Notes under the pieces: model-generated
What the model was told of the DNA's origin: nothing
Databases searched by the model: none
What the model saw: only the letters and a program-made list of their open reading frames with translations
Program-made: the position numbers and the translations under genes
Shown here: piece by piece, positions 22,886 through 35,327 of the stretch
Position numbering within the stretch: position 1 is the stretch's first letter
How the letters are laid out: every line of letters starts with the position of its first letter
DNA from: Temnopleurus reevesii
Lineage: Eukaryota > Echinodermata > Echinoidea > Temnopleuroida > Temnopleuridae
DNA length: 64,000 nucleotides
Direction of reading: 5' to 3'
NCBI GenBank assembly: GCA_036244855.1
Contig: BQKZ01000029.1
Coordinates: 75,742 to 139,741, forward strand

Positions 22886-25800
22886 TCTCTATTTGCTTCT
22901 TTTTGACTCCCAAATTGAAAAGTCAACAATTAGATAAGACGAGCCACACCTACTCACCTACAGCAATACATAGGTTCAGTTTTATATAATTATATATCAC
23001 GACAAACAGGAATAAAAAATCGAATTCCCCTCGATTTGAAAAAAAACCTTTTTACTTTGTTTGAATAAGTCAGCTTATATTTTCACGAGCTTGCACATTT
23101 GTTTATATACTCTATCCAGATATGTACTTATAGAATCAAAGACCCATCATGGAATTCCAATAAGATGCATAAAATTTAATGGCACCCACATTGCATGCAC
23201 CACCAGATGAAGTGTATACAGATTGCATATCTGGTTTAGCTTTAATGGAGTGTATTTCTATTCGCATAAAAGCACTTTAATTCAAGCCTTTTAAAATTCC
23301 TCACTGTTAAAACTAACTCGTCCAGGGTTCAACAATTGTTATTTCTGACTCAACTACATTAATGGTTCCCTCGTTTCATATCAGTACAGTACATTTTGAC
23401 AAGTTTGTTCTCAGAGTGTTTCAGGCGATTGCAAGCGTTCAACACCAGCATTAAGAACTAGCTTTATCTTTGTGGAACCATTGTACATAAGAATATAAGA
23501 AGGGATCCAATCGTGAGGTTTTTACCGAAGCCATAAGGATAAAAAGAACATTATGATGAATCTTTATCCTCTACGAGCAGAGGCAACATCCAGCGACTGG
23601 ATGGTGGATAATGTTTTTCGTGAGAACAAGACTGTTTAGTTTGTACCTTTTATCCTTGCTGGTGAGAAAACTCACATTGAGAAATATTGATGTTTGATCC
23701 ATAATTGCAAAATAATCACCATTAGATAAACATGCCAGTGTGAGGAGCGGTATTTTACGAGTAGTATATAGGTTCAATAACCTGTGCTAAAGTCATATAA
23801 AGGTTCGGTGTCGGCTCATGTTCAAAGAGATATGATGCTATATCAAGTACAAAATAAACAGACGGAGCGTTATATCACATCTAATTTTCCAAATAGTGAT
23901 AGATTAACAATACGAACGGATTATTCATATTGTTGATTTAAAGGCATTATTTTCAACTAATTTTTAGCTAGCTTTATTTTTCAGTTCCTTCTCAACTATC
24001 ATCTCAACTCCAACAAGAAGAACCGTTGTTCGTATTGTTCATGAGACAGACCGCCATTTTGTGTAGCTTATTGTTTTGTTTTGTTTTTGTTGTTTTTTGT
24101 TTTTTTTAGGAAAGTGCATGTTAAGAAAATAGAAAACCATGTATTATTGTTTTTTTTTTCAATTATTGGTTATTACATAGATTTCCCAATTAATTTCAAA
24201 CTATCATAAAAACGATTACATTTCCACCATTTGATTTCGTGCAGAATGCACGTTTGCAATTACATAATATGCTTGATATAGCGCTTAATATTGTAATAAA
24301 TCTCTAAGCGCTTAACAATTGTTTTACACACGTTACATCACCATCATCATCGAGTTTATCATCATCTGACAGCGATCCAAAGTCCATCTTTTGTTGTATG
24401 CCGCATCTGACTGTTACATCTCACTACTTATAATCACAAAGGGGCACCCTAAATATGTTTTAGCCCAATAATCATTGAACTTTCAACAATTGAGCAATCA
24501 GTAATCAGATCGTGATGAGATATAATAACCGCATTAGAATTACGTTCACACTGAGAACATAAGCGTTAAAGAGGAACACACCCTTGAATTATCGTACTGT
24601 CATTGAATGAAGAAAATTCAGAAGAACAAACTGTGAAAATTTTAGCAAAACCAGACAATATGTTCAAAAGTTGTGAATTTTCAAATGTTTGATTACATTG
24701 AGGAAAGAAAATTGTACATGTGAAATAAAATAAAGAGCTAGCCTCAAGTATAGATGCATGATTGATTAATTGATTGAATTTAATTCCGTATCAAAACTTC
24801 TAAAAATGCCTTTACATTGTTTNCCCCCCCCCCCCCCCCCCGTCTATCAAATATTGTCTTAAATGATGAATTTACTGAATGAGGAATTAAGATTTCAGTA
24901 TCGAGTTTCATAATTATGATAAATCGTTGTGGGTTTTTTTAAGGTGTGAAAAATTCGTGCAATTTTCGTTCATTTTTTTAAAAGGTAATTCTTTCATTCG
25001 TATATTTTGAGCATATTAAAATTAGATGGATTTAGTCCCCAACCTTTTCCAATCCAACACTCATTACAAAATCGAAAATTTGAGGGGATTTTAAAGGGCG
25101 TCAGTGTCTTCCAGTTCGTATTGTCCTGCACCCTTATATACAAAGGCAGACATAGAAAAACAATTTGATTTGAAATACAGAATACAGAATGCAACTTTAA
25201 GCCCCGGTCACATATGACCCCAGAAGCAACACGATTCACCCCGACTCTTTGTTAATTTAAAGTTAACTACCTCAGAACAACGAGTTGGGGTGAATCGTGT
25301 TGCTTCCGGGGTCCTATGTGACCGGAGCTTTACATTAAAGTCAAATACAAAAATCATGAAAAAAGCAAGCAGCTATTAGTCCACTTCTTTTTTAAATATG
25401 TGAAAGATTTTCAACTTTTTTTTTAATTCTCAACCACAGGCTGGGTAGGCTCAATAGCCATCGGCATATCCTGCCTATCATCGCCGATCTCCAACCCTCT
25501 CGTCGAGCGTTTCGGCAACCGTGTCGTCATCGTGACCGGTGTCATCCTATCCTTCAGCAGCCTCATCCTGACATCCTTCATGCCCGTCATCGAGGCGATG
25601 TACTTCACGTTTAGTGTTCTCTATGGTTTCGGTGCCGGCTTCCAGCTGATGAGTAGTGTCAACCTCGCCCTCCAGTACTTCCCAATCAAGAACTCCACCC
25701 GATCTGTATGCATCATCATGGCTGGGGCAAATATTGGTATGTGATTTCCTTGTACCCCATTATAGGACCCACTAAAGTCCGACTGAACATCGTTGGGGAT

Positions 25801-28800
25801 GGGATGTTAGATAAACATCAGTTTGTTACATTGAGTGAATAGATTGTGACGCCGGATGAAAGGTTTTGATACCCAAGACGCAAATTTGGTGTCCTATTTA
25901 AGTCACAAACTTTGTGCCCGGGTTACAAAAAAAACTTTGCATCCCAGGTTGCACATTTCAAGTCCCCAAATAAAATTCCGTGACCTGGTCGCAAACTTCG
26001 CAAACCACATGGCATATTGTTGATCGTATACTTGGGAGCTACTATGCAGAAAACAGTGACAGGTGTGGACATTTTGGTCATCACTCTTTCATTTCAATTC
26101 ATATGTATAACAGCACTAGATGTACATTGGAAGAATGACCTGCTGTTTCGTCACTGATATAATAATCCAGTCTAGAAGAGGAATGGTTGCATGAAACCGT
26201 CAATGTGAACAAAAAGCTCACTATCAGTTCCATTCAAGAATACAAATGAATGATGCACCAGTCTTCCACACAAACTTGCCTAAATATCTCCTCTCATTCT
26301 CATTAAAACTCAGATTCCATTTTGGTAAGGTATTTCAGAGAATTCTCAGGCCAATAAATCCAATTCAAAATCCGGAAAAGAATATTTTATGCTGAATACA
26401 GCTCCAAGATCATGGACATCTAATTGAGATAGTTATTCACTTGCAAAGTTTTGTTGAACAGCCATGCATTTCCATGGGTTGTCATTGTACTTGTCGCTTC
26501 GTCGGGGTCACTGACAATGTGTATTCTTATTTAATGTCTCTCATTATTATGTATATTTGGTGGCAGCATCACATAAGACTGTGTTCTTAAACTGTTTATC
26601 TATCTCCTTATTTAATTGTATTTGTATATATACATTGTACATGATTTTTTTCTTCAATGGAATAAATAAGAATTTAATAATTTCCATTTGTTTCAAACAC
26701 CAGGAATGATGTGCACAAGTCCTCTCCTTCTCTACCTTGTAAAGACAATCGGCTGGCGGAATTCACTACGCGTTATGGGCACCATCACGCTTGGTATAGG
26801 ACTACCTCTGACATATGTTTATGATCAACCAACTATCATCCAACATGACCGAATCAGCTGCAGTGAGAAGGATCTGTCAGACGGGGTAAAGCCTACATCA
26901 TCTGGAAAAGAAAAGGATGATCTGGAAGCCCTAGGCATATCGGACAACAAACCTATAACCCCATATGTTAGGATCCCAGAGGTTGAAATGAGAACTCTCA
27001 AAGACAAAGACGCAGATCACCTTGGAAATGAAACTAAGATCAGCAAAGATTTGAAAAGTGCGGAAAGGAAAGACAAGAAGAATTTGTTTTGGAGAATCCT
27101 AGTGGCCTTAACCTACCCAGACCTGTGGCTCTTTTGTATAGCAAGCTTCGGTTATGGGTCCTGCTCTTCCTTCGTCTATGTTCACTTAGTGAGTTATGCC
27201 CGCTACATTTTAATGGCCCCGGTCAGATAGAGGCCCGAAAGTAACACGATTCAACACGACTCTTTGTTACCACAGTTAATTGCAAAGAGTCGTGTTGAAT
27301 CGTGTTGCTTCTGGGGCCCTATGTGACCGGGGCTTAAGGCCAACTTACACTATACGATTGGTCTACGATCCGATTCCAGAAGAAAGTTAGCATTTTACAT
27401 AAGACATTGTATTATGAGAAAGGCAGAACGATAAGAAAAGTTGTATGTGCTGAAAGCTTTCTAGGCGGAACAAAGACCAGTAAGCCGGTTTCTTAGTAGA
27501 TTGAAATTTATGCAGGTTTCTTGTAAACGACCGAATGTCGGTTAAGCCTCGCGCCTTCTTTCGCGTTGCCAAGAACAACCTTTGTCTAAGAACACAGTAA
27601 AATGTGCATTTATTAGTAACCCGCCGATTGAGCTGCGACTACACGGGGACGTTGTTTCAGTGGTGGAGTATAGTGCCACGATTGTCTACGATTTGAAACT
27701 AATTTGGTTCCAAAGTATTTACATGAATGCTCAGGGCAAGGATCATAACATAATCAGCAGAAATATCGATTATGATAATAATAAATGATGAAAGATGCAA
27801 TTTATATAGCGAACGTATCCACTCTGCGGAGTGCTCAAGGCATTATTATGAAAGTGTTTCCATTTTAGATAGATCACTTAGCTTTCGACACAAACGGAAT
27901 ATTAGACTGCCCATTTTATACACAGAGGTTTATAAATCTTTCTTTTTGGAAAAAAAAATAAGACGTTTGAACGCTATTTGTATCATACCCCATAAAGTAT
28001 CTCTTTAGAGTTGACTCATGCTCGAAAGCTCCATTTTTGTCCTCGTATCAAAATTCACTGATCTGTGACGAATAACAGACTTTTGTCGTCATATTGTTTA
28101 GGTCTGTATCAACAAAAAAAATCCCTGAACAGTAAATTACCTATTGTTTTCTGTTTATTTTTGCAACCCAACTTTTGAAGACATATTCATCGATTTAATA
28201 CCCATCAGTGTTTTGCATTTTATCATCAACTTAGCGTTGATCACAAAATTGATAAAACTTCTGTCTCTTGGTTTTTTTTATGTAGGAAACGTAATAGCTC
28301 AACTGCTCAATGAAGTTGAAATTATTTTTAGAAGAAAGATGTATGTCTAACAGTATCACTTTTAGTATTGCCTAACTTTCTCAAACCTAGATTAAATCTC
28401 CGCTCCTGAACTATAATTTTGTATATGATTTAGTCAGCGTATCATTTTACTCGTGTATTAACTTAATTTAATGTACTCCCTTTATGGCAATACTTTTGAT
28501 TTGGCTCTGTAAAAATGTCGTTGGTTTACGGTAAATAATAGTTTGATGGATACGGACGCAGTTCATTGTTTTAAATTTGACCCAATAACTTTAATACAAA
28601 AATGAGAAAACAAGCATCATGAAATTTTAACATACAATTACCTCGCTCACCAAGAGTGTGATCAATCTAACCGAGTCCATTGTTACAACTTCGTTATGTG
28701 ATCACAAAGGTCATATTAAATTGAAGGAAGTATTAAAGATTCACATGGGACACTCATACACTTCCATCTGACCTGTATAAGGGTCGCTGCGGAAGCCATC

Positions 28801-31776
28801 TGTCTCTTCCAATATGATTGAATAAATGATTAGGAAATTTAACGACTTGTTATTAAAGATTGCTGGTTAATCCCGGATGTGAAAATAGGTTTGGATTGTT
28901 CCATACTTTCTTGGTTGTCACGGCCGTTAAAGTTTGCCTTGTATTACCCTTGCTCCTGTAATATCAGATAAGCTACTCGTTTTGGAAGTTAACCACGTAT
29001 ATTCATTAAAATTCACATATTTAAATTCAACCATTCATTTGAAAGAACAACACAAACAAACAACAAACAACAAATGGACATAATACACAAAATATCATTG
29101 TCTGTAGATAATTAATGATGTCCTAGCAACGGGAGAGATGTTTTCAACTGTATATAGTTCTGAAGAAATATAATCGACGCATGCTTTGTGCTCTTGTACT
29201 TCTCCACCGTTTCCTTTAGATGACTTGAATAATAAGTACTAAACTATCAAAAGGAAGACATATTTTTATGAATAGAGAATCGTTCCACAGCTTAATATTG
29301 ACCTTTATCATGTCCGTTGAATTAAAATGAACTCTTAAAAAAAGTATAAGGCATCAGCCTAAAACGTTATACTCTTACGTACATTCTTATTTCCATCTCC
29401 ATTCTGAAAATGAAAATGGAGACGCCGTGGTGTAGTGGTTCTGACTCTCGCCTTTCAACCAGAGGGTCGTCGGTTCGAATCCCACCCATGGCGTTAATTT
29501 CCTTCAGCAAGAAATTAATCCACATTAAGCTGCATTCAACCCAGGTAAGATGAATGGGTACCTGTTAGGAATTCATCCATTGAAAAAACAAATGCGCAAA
29601 AAAAAGAATAACAGAAAAAAAAAAGAAAAAAAAAAAAAAAAAAAAAAAAAGAATAATAAAAAAAAAAAAAAAAAAAATAAATAAAAAATAAAAGAAAAAA
29701 ATTCATTATTATTAATATAATAAAATATTTTGCATGATCTTCATTGCCAGGTGCCATACTTCCTGTCTCTTGGCTTAACAGAGGAGAATGGAGCAGAGGC
29801 CATAATGGCGATTGGAATCTCCACCTTAATTGGAAAGTTCTTTTTGTCATACGTGGGGGATCTCGTCCCTTTCCCAAAGATCTTTCTCTTCTTGGTCGCC
29901 ACGACTGTCGGGATTTCACTCTCAATCTACCTGTTCTACATTTCCAGTATGATAGAAATATTCGCAATAATCGTAGGTAAGAATGTTTACTGGGTAACAC
30001 CAAGACAATTTGTTTTTATATGTACATATATAAAAGATTATATATATATATATACTTTTGAGGGCAAGTTATCAGCCTTAAGAATAGCTTTCCAGCATCT
30101 GAAAATATCTACGAAAGTCATATTTGCAACATACAACAGGGCGTATTTTATTTTATCAATAAGACAATTCAACCAATCATCCTCAAACTTGCATATTTTC
30201 AAAGTTACACTTTCAATACCAAGACAAAGGCGATTAATATGACCAAGCTAATACAACATCGTTCGTATGTCGATGTGCTCTTCGTCACATTTCAAATGTG
30301 ATTTATAATATGATTATATCGTAATTTAATAATTATTCTGAGGTTTTCATTGATAATAGCATCGACACTGAATGGAAGGAAAAAAACTACATATTTTTAT
30401 TTGTAATATAACGTCATACTGCTTATGCTAACATTTATATTTGTGTATGATTGTACGATAATCGGAACATTCACGAGGTAACTAAGTAAGACATTTCAAT
30501 ATCCAATCCTAAAATTTATATTTTTCTTCCTTTTGTTCAGTGATGGGTCTGGGTGTAAATAGTATCTGTGATACACTGCCTTATTCTGTATGCAATCAAC
30601 TATTTGGAGTCGAGAAGGGCATGGAGACATGGACCATTGTGACCTGTTTCCATGGGGTTGGTTACCTTGTCTCTTCACTCTTTGGTAAGTCATATCATTT
30701 AACAGATCGGTCTGTGACTGTTCCATTACGCTTGATTCATTGGAGGCGTGTGTGCTCGGGGGAAATGCGTTACCGATGTTCACGGATACGGGGTCTATGT
30801 TTGATGTCTTTAAGCCCCGGACACATAGGGCCCCGGAAGCAACACGATTCAACGTGACGCTTTGCTCGCAGGCAGCTAACTAAGAACTGAACAACGAGTC
30901 GTGTTGAATCGTGTTGCTTCCGGCCTTCTATCATATGTGACTGGGGCCTTACGAATCCGACCATGGTCGAAAGCAGCACCAAGTCGGTAGAGCGTTTGGC
31001 TTTGGATAAGGTTACCCCCATGATATGGTTTTGAACCCTACAACTGCCGTGTTTCTACATATTTCATTTAAGAAATTGCACTCTGAGGGAATGTGGAATA
31101 TTATACTTTTAGAAAAATGTGTAATATTATAATCTAACGAAAAGATACAATATTACACACCTTTTCCGAAATGACTACGTTACACAAAGCTATTGAGATG
31201 CAAGAATCTTGAAAGCTATTTAAAATGATAAATAATAATAATAACAATGATAATAATAATTGTTTTCAAACAATGTATATTTGCCTGGAGACATCATGAG
31301 CGAAATTATTATTTTTTATCTTGTTTAGTATTGTCATTGTTATTATTTCACCTATTCATGTAATCAAAATAAAATCATGTTGTATTTTAAGTGTTCTTGT
31401 GGTGGTGGTGGTGGTCTTCGCTTATGTATAGTATAACAATACCTAACCTCTTCATACAGGAAGGAGCGTTGACGAAACAGGGTCATATAATGGCGCCATT
31501 TATGCGACAATCATTATCTACGCAGCTTCGGCTCTACTCTGCATGTTAGTACCTCTCTATCAAAGACTATTTGCACGAGAGCGGTTCGTCATGATGGAGC
31601 CATACAAGACACGGTGTTGCTTTAGGAGATGCTATCAGAGCGAACTGGAAAGGACCGGTGGAGAATCGAAAGATCAGGATGTTGAAGGCGCTCGGAATGA
31701 GATGGAAGAGCCTACTGAAAAAGCGTTATTTCTCGGAGGGGTAGACACCAATGAATCGAACTCATCCGTGATCTAA
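22406..31776 (+). CDS. SLC16-like (monocarboxylate transporter family) membrane transporter, six coding exons
   Basis: Exons 22406-22613, 25440-25736, 26704-27188, 29751-29976, 30541-30684 and 31460-31776 join in frame to 558 residues. Splice sites are GT-AG and phases agree (1,1,0,1,1). The fold is that of a 12-helix MFS protein: helix 1 near residues 29-48, six helices before a charged loop (about 209-298), then six more and a cytosolic tail (about 489-558). SLC16 hallmarks are WGW in helix 1, YFPIKNSTRSVCIIMAGANI (149-168) before helix 5, and GWRNSLRVMG. Family members carry monocarboxylates, aromatic amino acids or thyroid hormone across the plasma membrane; the substrate here is unknown. 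The usual D-G before WGW is replaced (see findings). The start ATG is supported by an in-frame TGA three codons upstream (22397-22399). Confidence 0.92.
22738..22883. repeat. (CT)n-rich low-complexity tract
   Basis: Alternating CT runs with C-rich interruptions. Open frames here (Leu/Ser/Pro repeats; Arg/Glu on the - strand) are artefacts. Confidence 0.95.
24566..24700. mobile_element. MITE family D, partial copy
   Basis: TTAAAGAGGAACACACCCTT, then GAACAAACTGTGAAAATTTT and GTTCAAAAGTTGTGAATTTT words shared with 33881-34003 and with the arms of 60847-61380. Only one arm is present. Confidence 0.65.
25197..25332. mobile_element. MITE family B, copy 2
   Basis: TTAAGCCCCGGTCACATATG at the left, CTATGTGACCGGAGCTTTA at the right, and the shared GCAACACGATTCACCCCGAC / GTTGGGGTGAATCGTGTTGC arms. 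Lies in SLC16-like intron 1, about 110 bp upstream of coding exon 2. Confidence 0.8.
25440..25736 (+). CDS. SLC16-like coding exon 2 (helices 2 to 5)
   Basis: Acceptor ...caaccacag, 297 bp. Encodes GWVGSIAIGISCLSSPISNP, then LVERFGNRVVIVTGVILSFS (the MFS loop 2-3 R-F-G-x-R motif), down to YFPIKNSTRSVCIIMAGANI. The exon is clearly GC-richer than its introns. Confidence 0.95.
25737..26703 (+). other. SLC16-like intron 2
   Basis: 967 bp of AT-rich unique sequence; nothing else supported. Confidence 0.6.
26704..27188 (+). CDS. SLC16-like coding exon 3 (helices 5 and 6, central loop, helix 7)
   Basis: Begins GMMCTSPLLLYLVKTIGWRN, followed by helix 6 (TLGIGLPLTYVYDQ). A long hydrophilic, lysine-rich loop of about 90 residues follows, then LFWRILVALTYPDLWLFCIA and a helix ending SSFVYVHL. 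A large central loop between helices 6 and 7 is normal for SLC16. Donor gtgagt. Confidence 0.93.
27210..27337. mobile_element. MITE family B, copy 3, abutting an exon donor site
   Basis: TTAATGGCCCCGGTCAGATA at the left and CTATGTGACCGGGGCTTAA at the right. TTAA stands at both ends (27210-27213 and 27334-27337), compatible with a TTAA target as used by piggyBac-type elements, though other copies do not all keep it. It begins 22 bp after coding exon 3 of the SLC16-like gene. Confidence 0.8.
29422..29702 (+). mobile_element. tRNA-derived SINE
   Basis: The head folds like a tRNA: ACGCCGT (29422-29428) can pair with ATGGCGT (29488-29494). A box A-like GTGGTGTAGTGGTT and an exact box B GGTTCGAATCC (29472-29482) are present. 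A non-tRNA body (TTCCTTCAGCAAGAAATTAA, CAACCCAGGTAAGATGAATG) and an A-rich tail at 29582-29702 follow. The tail shows it is a retroposon, not a functional tRNA gene. Confidence 0.85.
29751..29976 (+). CDS. SLC16-like coding exon 4 (helices 8 and 9)
   Basis: Reads VPYFLSLGLTEENGAEAIMA then IGISTLIGKFFLSYVGDLVP, with a second hydrophobic helix ending IEIFAIIV. The IGxSxxIGKxxxSYVGD pattern corresponds to the MFS motif at helix 8. It lies directly after an A-rich SINE tail. Confidence 0.93.
30541..30684 (+). CDS. SLC16-like coding exon 5 (helices 10 and 11)
   Basis: 144 bp, acceptor ...ttttgttcag and donor TTTG|gtaagt. Encodes MGLGVNSICDTLPYSVCNQL then FGVEKGMETWTIVTCFHGVG and YLVSSLF. FGxEK followed by a Gly-containing helix is the usual SLC16 pattern here. 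Confidence 0.93.
30809..30952. mobile_element. MITE family B, copy 4
   Basis: TTAAGCCCCGGACACATAGG at the left, ATATGTGACTGGGGCCTTA at the right, with GAAGCAACACGATTCAACGT and its complementary arm. Lies in SLC16-like intron 5, directly before a SINE-like sequence. Confidence 0.8.
30958..31200 (+). mobile_element. Degenerate tRNA-derived SINE
   Basis: Box A-like AGTCGGTAGAGCG (30992-31004) and an eroded T-arm (GGTTTTGAACCC) are followed by a body with repeated GAATATTATAC / TACAATATTACACACC words. The head matches the SINE split by the Transib-like element at 38782-41130. Confidence 0.6.
31460..31776 (+). CDS. SLC16-like terminal exon (helix 12 and cytosolic tail)
   Basis: Encodes GRSVDETGSYNGAIYATIII then YAASALLCMLVPLYQRLFAR and a charged tail ending in SNSSVI before TAA (31774-31776). 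G-x-x-x-D-x-T-G-x-Y is typical of the loop before the last helices of SLC16 proteins. The tail contains a Cys/Arg cluster TRCCFRRC, a possible site of palmitoylation (inference). Confidence 0.93.
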
Positions 31777-33880
31777 CGCTTTAAAGAGTATATTTCATAA
31801 TCGTTATTAATATTCATATCAACAACTCAAATGTCAAATGTCGTATGAGGAAGGTTGCCACGATAATCAATTAGTACATCCGGGGAGATGGGATTTTCTC
31901 CCTGGTACATGTTTTCTTCTTGATATTCGATAAGCCAATGGATCTCTGTGTATCGCAAAAGTTTGACAGATCAGTCATCTCTGGACAATCATAGTCTGTT
32001 CATCTGCTCCACAGATACAAGCTTGTGATTGCTGACGTCGGCGTTACCAGTATTAACACGTTCGCATTAAATTGTCCAACTCCTCGTAGTTAGTTGGGTG
32101 TCTCCCAGTTAACACGACTAACTCCAAGTGTTTTTGTTCGCCTGACTTCGGTCGGTTGAAAGGATTCACTACGAGATGGTCAACAAATTGAACTCCAATC
32201 ATAAGTACTGCTTTAGTGTATTGAAATTAAACCGCTGTTCCAACACCATATTCCAAACGGTGCATGTGCGCACCCAGGATTTTTTTTTCACCTGCAATTT
32301 GGCGCTCCTCCGGGGATTGGGTTGACAAGGGAAAAAATGGTCTTAACCTCTTTTACCTCCTTTGGCGTTGCTCTCGGCGATTTTGTCGCTCTTTTTACCT
32401 CAAATTTGGCGACCCTTAGGTCTGACACGGGGGAGGGGGGAGGACTGCTAGTGCCACTAAAGGCTCCATGGTGCGCGCATGAAAAATACAAAGTAAAAGT
32501 TTTGTCCTGTGAGAATTTCACAGAAAGGTACTTGAGTAAGGAAGAGAAAGAGTTAGAGAATAGTATGAAGGTTCAGAGATTGATTAGATGAATACATGGG
32601 ACGAAGACGAGTATATCTTTCACATTGATTCTGAAAAGCTTTTCCAAAATAAACGTTTAGCAAGCAGAGAGTATATAAAAAGAGACTAAAGATGCGCTGA
32701 AAATATTTCCAGATTTCGGATGTTAAAAGTTGCACTGATCATATCTTCGTATGGTCAAGACGATACGTAAGAAGACACATTTTTATTTCTATCATGTTTT
32801 TTAATATTCTATATGTTACAAAATGTTTACGGAAATAATAACATTAACTGCAGTATGGTTATGTAGCAATAACATAAGTTGATTAGAAATAACTGCTGAA
32901 ATACACTATTGATTAGAAAATATATATATTTTATCATTATGTACATAAGAATAATATGAGTACAGGGTATGGTAAGAAGATGTTTTGCAATACAAAGGCT
33001 ATTTGATTAAAGATGCAACTAGATATGAATAATTTTATACTTATTATGTTGGTGAGTAAAGTAATTTGAAATACTTTTAAAGTGTTATTATGACGAATAA
33101 AGATATATTTAGGTTATAAACCTATCATTTTGATAACATGTAAGTGTACATGTAAATAAAAGATTTATAACATAAACAAGTCCTTGATTGTCGTAAGAAA
33201 GACATGATTCGCGTACAGAAATATTTCTCGTATGTTCGTATCGTTTGTTTGGGTGCACTCATGTGTATGGAATTGTGCGTTCGTTTGAGTGTATATGTGT
33301 GTGTTATGAGAGGAAGAGACAAAGATGGAGAGACAGAGAGACAGAATGACAGAGAGAGGGGGGTGAGGGGGGGGGGGGGGGGGGGGGGGGGGGGTAGGGA
33401 GGGTAGGGAGAGAAAAAGAAGAAAAAAATCGAGTGAAAGCTCACAGGCGCAAATTGATAAGGTTGAACATGAAAGTGTTTCTGGAAGCATACGTTACACG
33501 AAGGTTGCGAAAGAGGTACGGGTATTGGGATATCATATGCATGGCTAAGGTTATTCTGATGGTATATTTATAGAAAGTGCAAACTATCGAATTTCATCAT
33601 CAAATAGTCCAATCATTATCTTTTCGAACATGATGAACGGAACAAACTATACCTAAATACCTAAATAACAACAAATTGCTATCTTTGACTTGGTCATGAA
33701 CGGATTGCCGTAATTAATTTCAGCCGGAATGTGTGTGTGTGTGTGTATGTGCGTGATTATGTGTGTGAGAGATAGATATATGGAGAAAGAGAGAGAGAGA
33801 AAAAAGAGAGAGAGAGAGAGAAAGAGAAAGAGAAAGAGAAAGAGAAATGTCAGAGCATATAGAATTAACTCACATCCATA
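31777..33880 (+). other. SLC16-like 3' UTR and downstream DNA
   Basis: AATAAA occurs at 32648 and 33096. A patch at 32240-32470 with many GGCGACCC/TTTGGCG words looks repeat-derived. A poly-G run (33359-33396) and GA repeats (33786-33846) follow. No further exon seen. Confidence 0.4.
33359..33396. repeat. Poly-G tract
   Basis: A nearly uninterrupted G run within purine-rich DNA; a candidate G-quadruplex former. Confidence 0.9.
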
Positions 33881-34003
33881 TTAAAGGGGAATTACACCCA
33901 AACAATAATGTACTGTCAGTAAATGAAGAAAAATCAGATGAACAAACTGTGAAAATTTGAGCAAAATTGGATAATCCGTTCAAAAGTTATGAATTTTCAA
34001 AGT
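33881..34003. mobile_element. MITE family D, partial copy ending at an assembly gap
   Basis: TTAAAGGGGAATTACACCCA followed by GAACAAACTGTGAAAATTTG and CGTTCAAAAGTTATGAATTT. It runs straight into the 896-N gap, which may hide its other arm. Confidence 0.7.
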
Positions 34004-34899
34004 NNNNNNNNNNNNNNNNNNNNNNNNNNNNNNNNNNNNNNNNNNNNNNNNNNNNNNNNNNNNNNNNNNNNNNNNNNNNNNNNNNNNNNNNNNNNNNNNN
34101 NNNNNNNNNNNNNNNNNNNNNNNNNNNNNNNNNNNNNNNNNNNNNNNNNNNNNNNNNNNNNNNNNNNNNNNNNNNNNNNNNNNNNNNNNNNNNNNNNNNN
34201 NNNNNNNNNNNNNNNNNNNNNNNNNNNNNNNNNNNNNNNNNNNNNNNNNNNNNNNNNNNNNNNNNNNNNNNNNNNNNNNNNNNNNNNNNNNNNNNNNNNN
34301 NNNNNNNNNNNNNNNNNNNNNNNNNNNNNNNNNNNNNNNNNNNNNNNNNNNNNNNNNNNNNNNNNNNNNNNNNNNNNNNNNNNNNNNNNNNNNNNNNNNN
34401 NNNNNNNNNNNNNNNNNNNNNNNNNNNNNNNNNNNNNNNNNNNNNNNNNNNNNNNNNNNNNNNNNNNNNNNNNNNNNNNNNNNNNNNNNNNNNNNNNNNN
34501 NNNNNNNNNNNNNNNNNNNNNNNNNNNNNNNNNNNNNNNNNNNNNNNNNNNNNNNNNNNNNNNNNNNNNNNNNNNNNNNNNNNNNNNNNNNNNNNNNNNN
34601 NNNNNNNNNNNNNNNNNNNNNNNNNNNNNNNNNNNNNNNNNNNNNNNNNNNNNNNNNNNNNNNNNNNNNNNNNNNNNNNNNNNNNNNNNNNNNNNNNNNN
34701 NNNNNNNNNNNNNNNNNNNNNNNNNNNNNNNNNNNNNNNNNNNNNNNNNNNNNNNNNNNNNNNNNNNNNNNNNNNNNNNNNNNNNNNNNNNNNNNNNNNN
34801 NNNNNNNNNNNNNNNNNNNNNNNNNNNNNNNNNNNNNNNNNNNNNNNNNNNNNNNNNNNNNNNNNNNNNNNNNNNNNNNNNNNNNNNNNNNNNNNNNNN
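34004..34899. other. Assembly gap, 896 N
   Basis: Flanked by a family D element on the left and a (TG)n microsatellite (34900-34973) on the right, a usual cause of assembly breaks. Confidence 1.
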
Positions 34900-34963
<64 letters not shown>

Positions 34964-34973
34964 GTGAATGCTT
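34900..34973. repeat. (TG)n microsatellite
   Basis: Pure TG dinucleotides to about 34957, then slightly degenerate. Confidence 0.95.
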
Positions 34974-35150
34974 GAGTAGCAGAGATGCCAACCGATCTGG
35001 AATATGCCTGATGTTTAATTTCATATGAATTCAAGGCTTTCATTACAAGTGAATTAATGAGAGCATGTGATTGTTGTCATGTTTTTTCTCACTTTTGTTC
35101 AGCTGTTTCACTATTTTACATTTACAATTTCGCCTCATGCATTTTCTTGA

Positions 35151-35327
35151 ACTGGGCGGTATTTCACCAAGTCACGAAAGACTTAAATAACGACTTTACA
35201 CAAGGCAGGTATCAGTTCTTGTGCTGAATGATCGAGCATCTTGCGCGTATTACAGTCGTTAACGAACACCAGTCTTTCTCAAAACCATGCGTAACTTTAA
35301 GAACGATTTGGTGAAACACTGCCCAGT
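35151..35327. mobile_element. MITE family C, copy 2
   Basis: Begins ACTGGGCGGTATTTCACCAA and ends GGTGAAACACTGCCCAGT. The interior words (GACTTTACACAAGGC, TCAGTTCTTGTGCTGAATGA, GCGTATTACA) match copy 1 at 6465-6656 read on the opposite strand. Confidence 0.75.

Larger units (their letters stand above)
22614..25439 (+). other. SLC16-like intron 1
   Basis: Contains a CT-rich microsatellite (22738-22883), a partial family D element (24566-24700), a single N beside a C run (24823-24841) and family B copy 2. No exon seen. Confidence 0.6.
27189..29750 (+). other. SLC16-like intron 3
   Basis: Begins with family B copy 3. It carries a short dispersed motif TTATATAGCG with ACTCTGCGGAGTGCTCA (27797-27838), which recurs inverted near 50120-50143, and ends with a tRNA-derived SINE and its A-rich tail. 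Confidence 0.6.

Noticed and set aside
22738..22937. Leu/Ser/Pro-rich frames
   Set aside because: Translation of a CT microsatellite in an intron.
29422..29494. Functional tRNA gene
   Set aside because: The tRNA-like head is fused to a non-tRNA body and A-rich tail, so it is a SINE.
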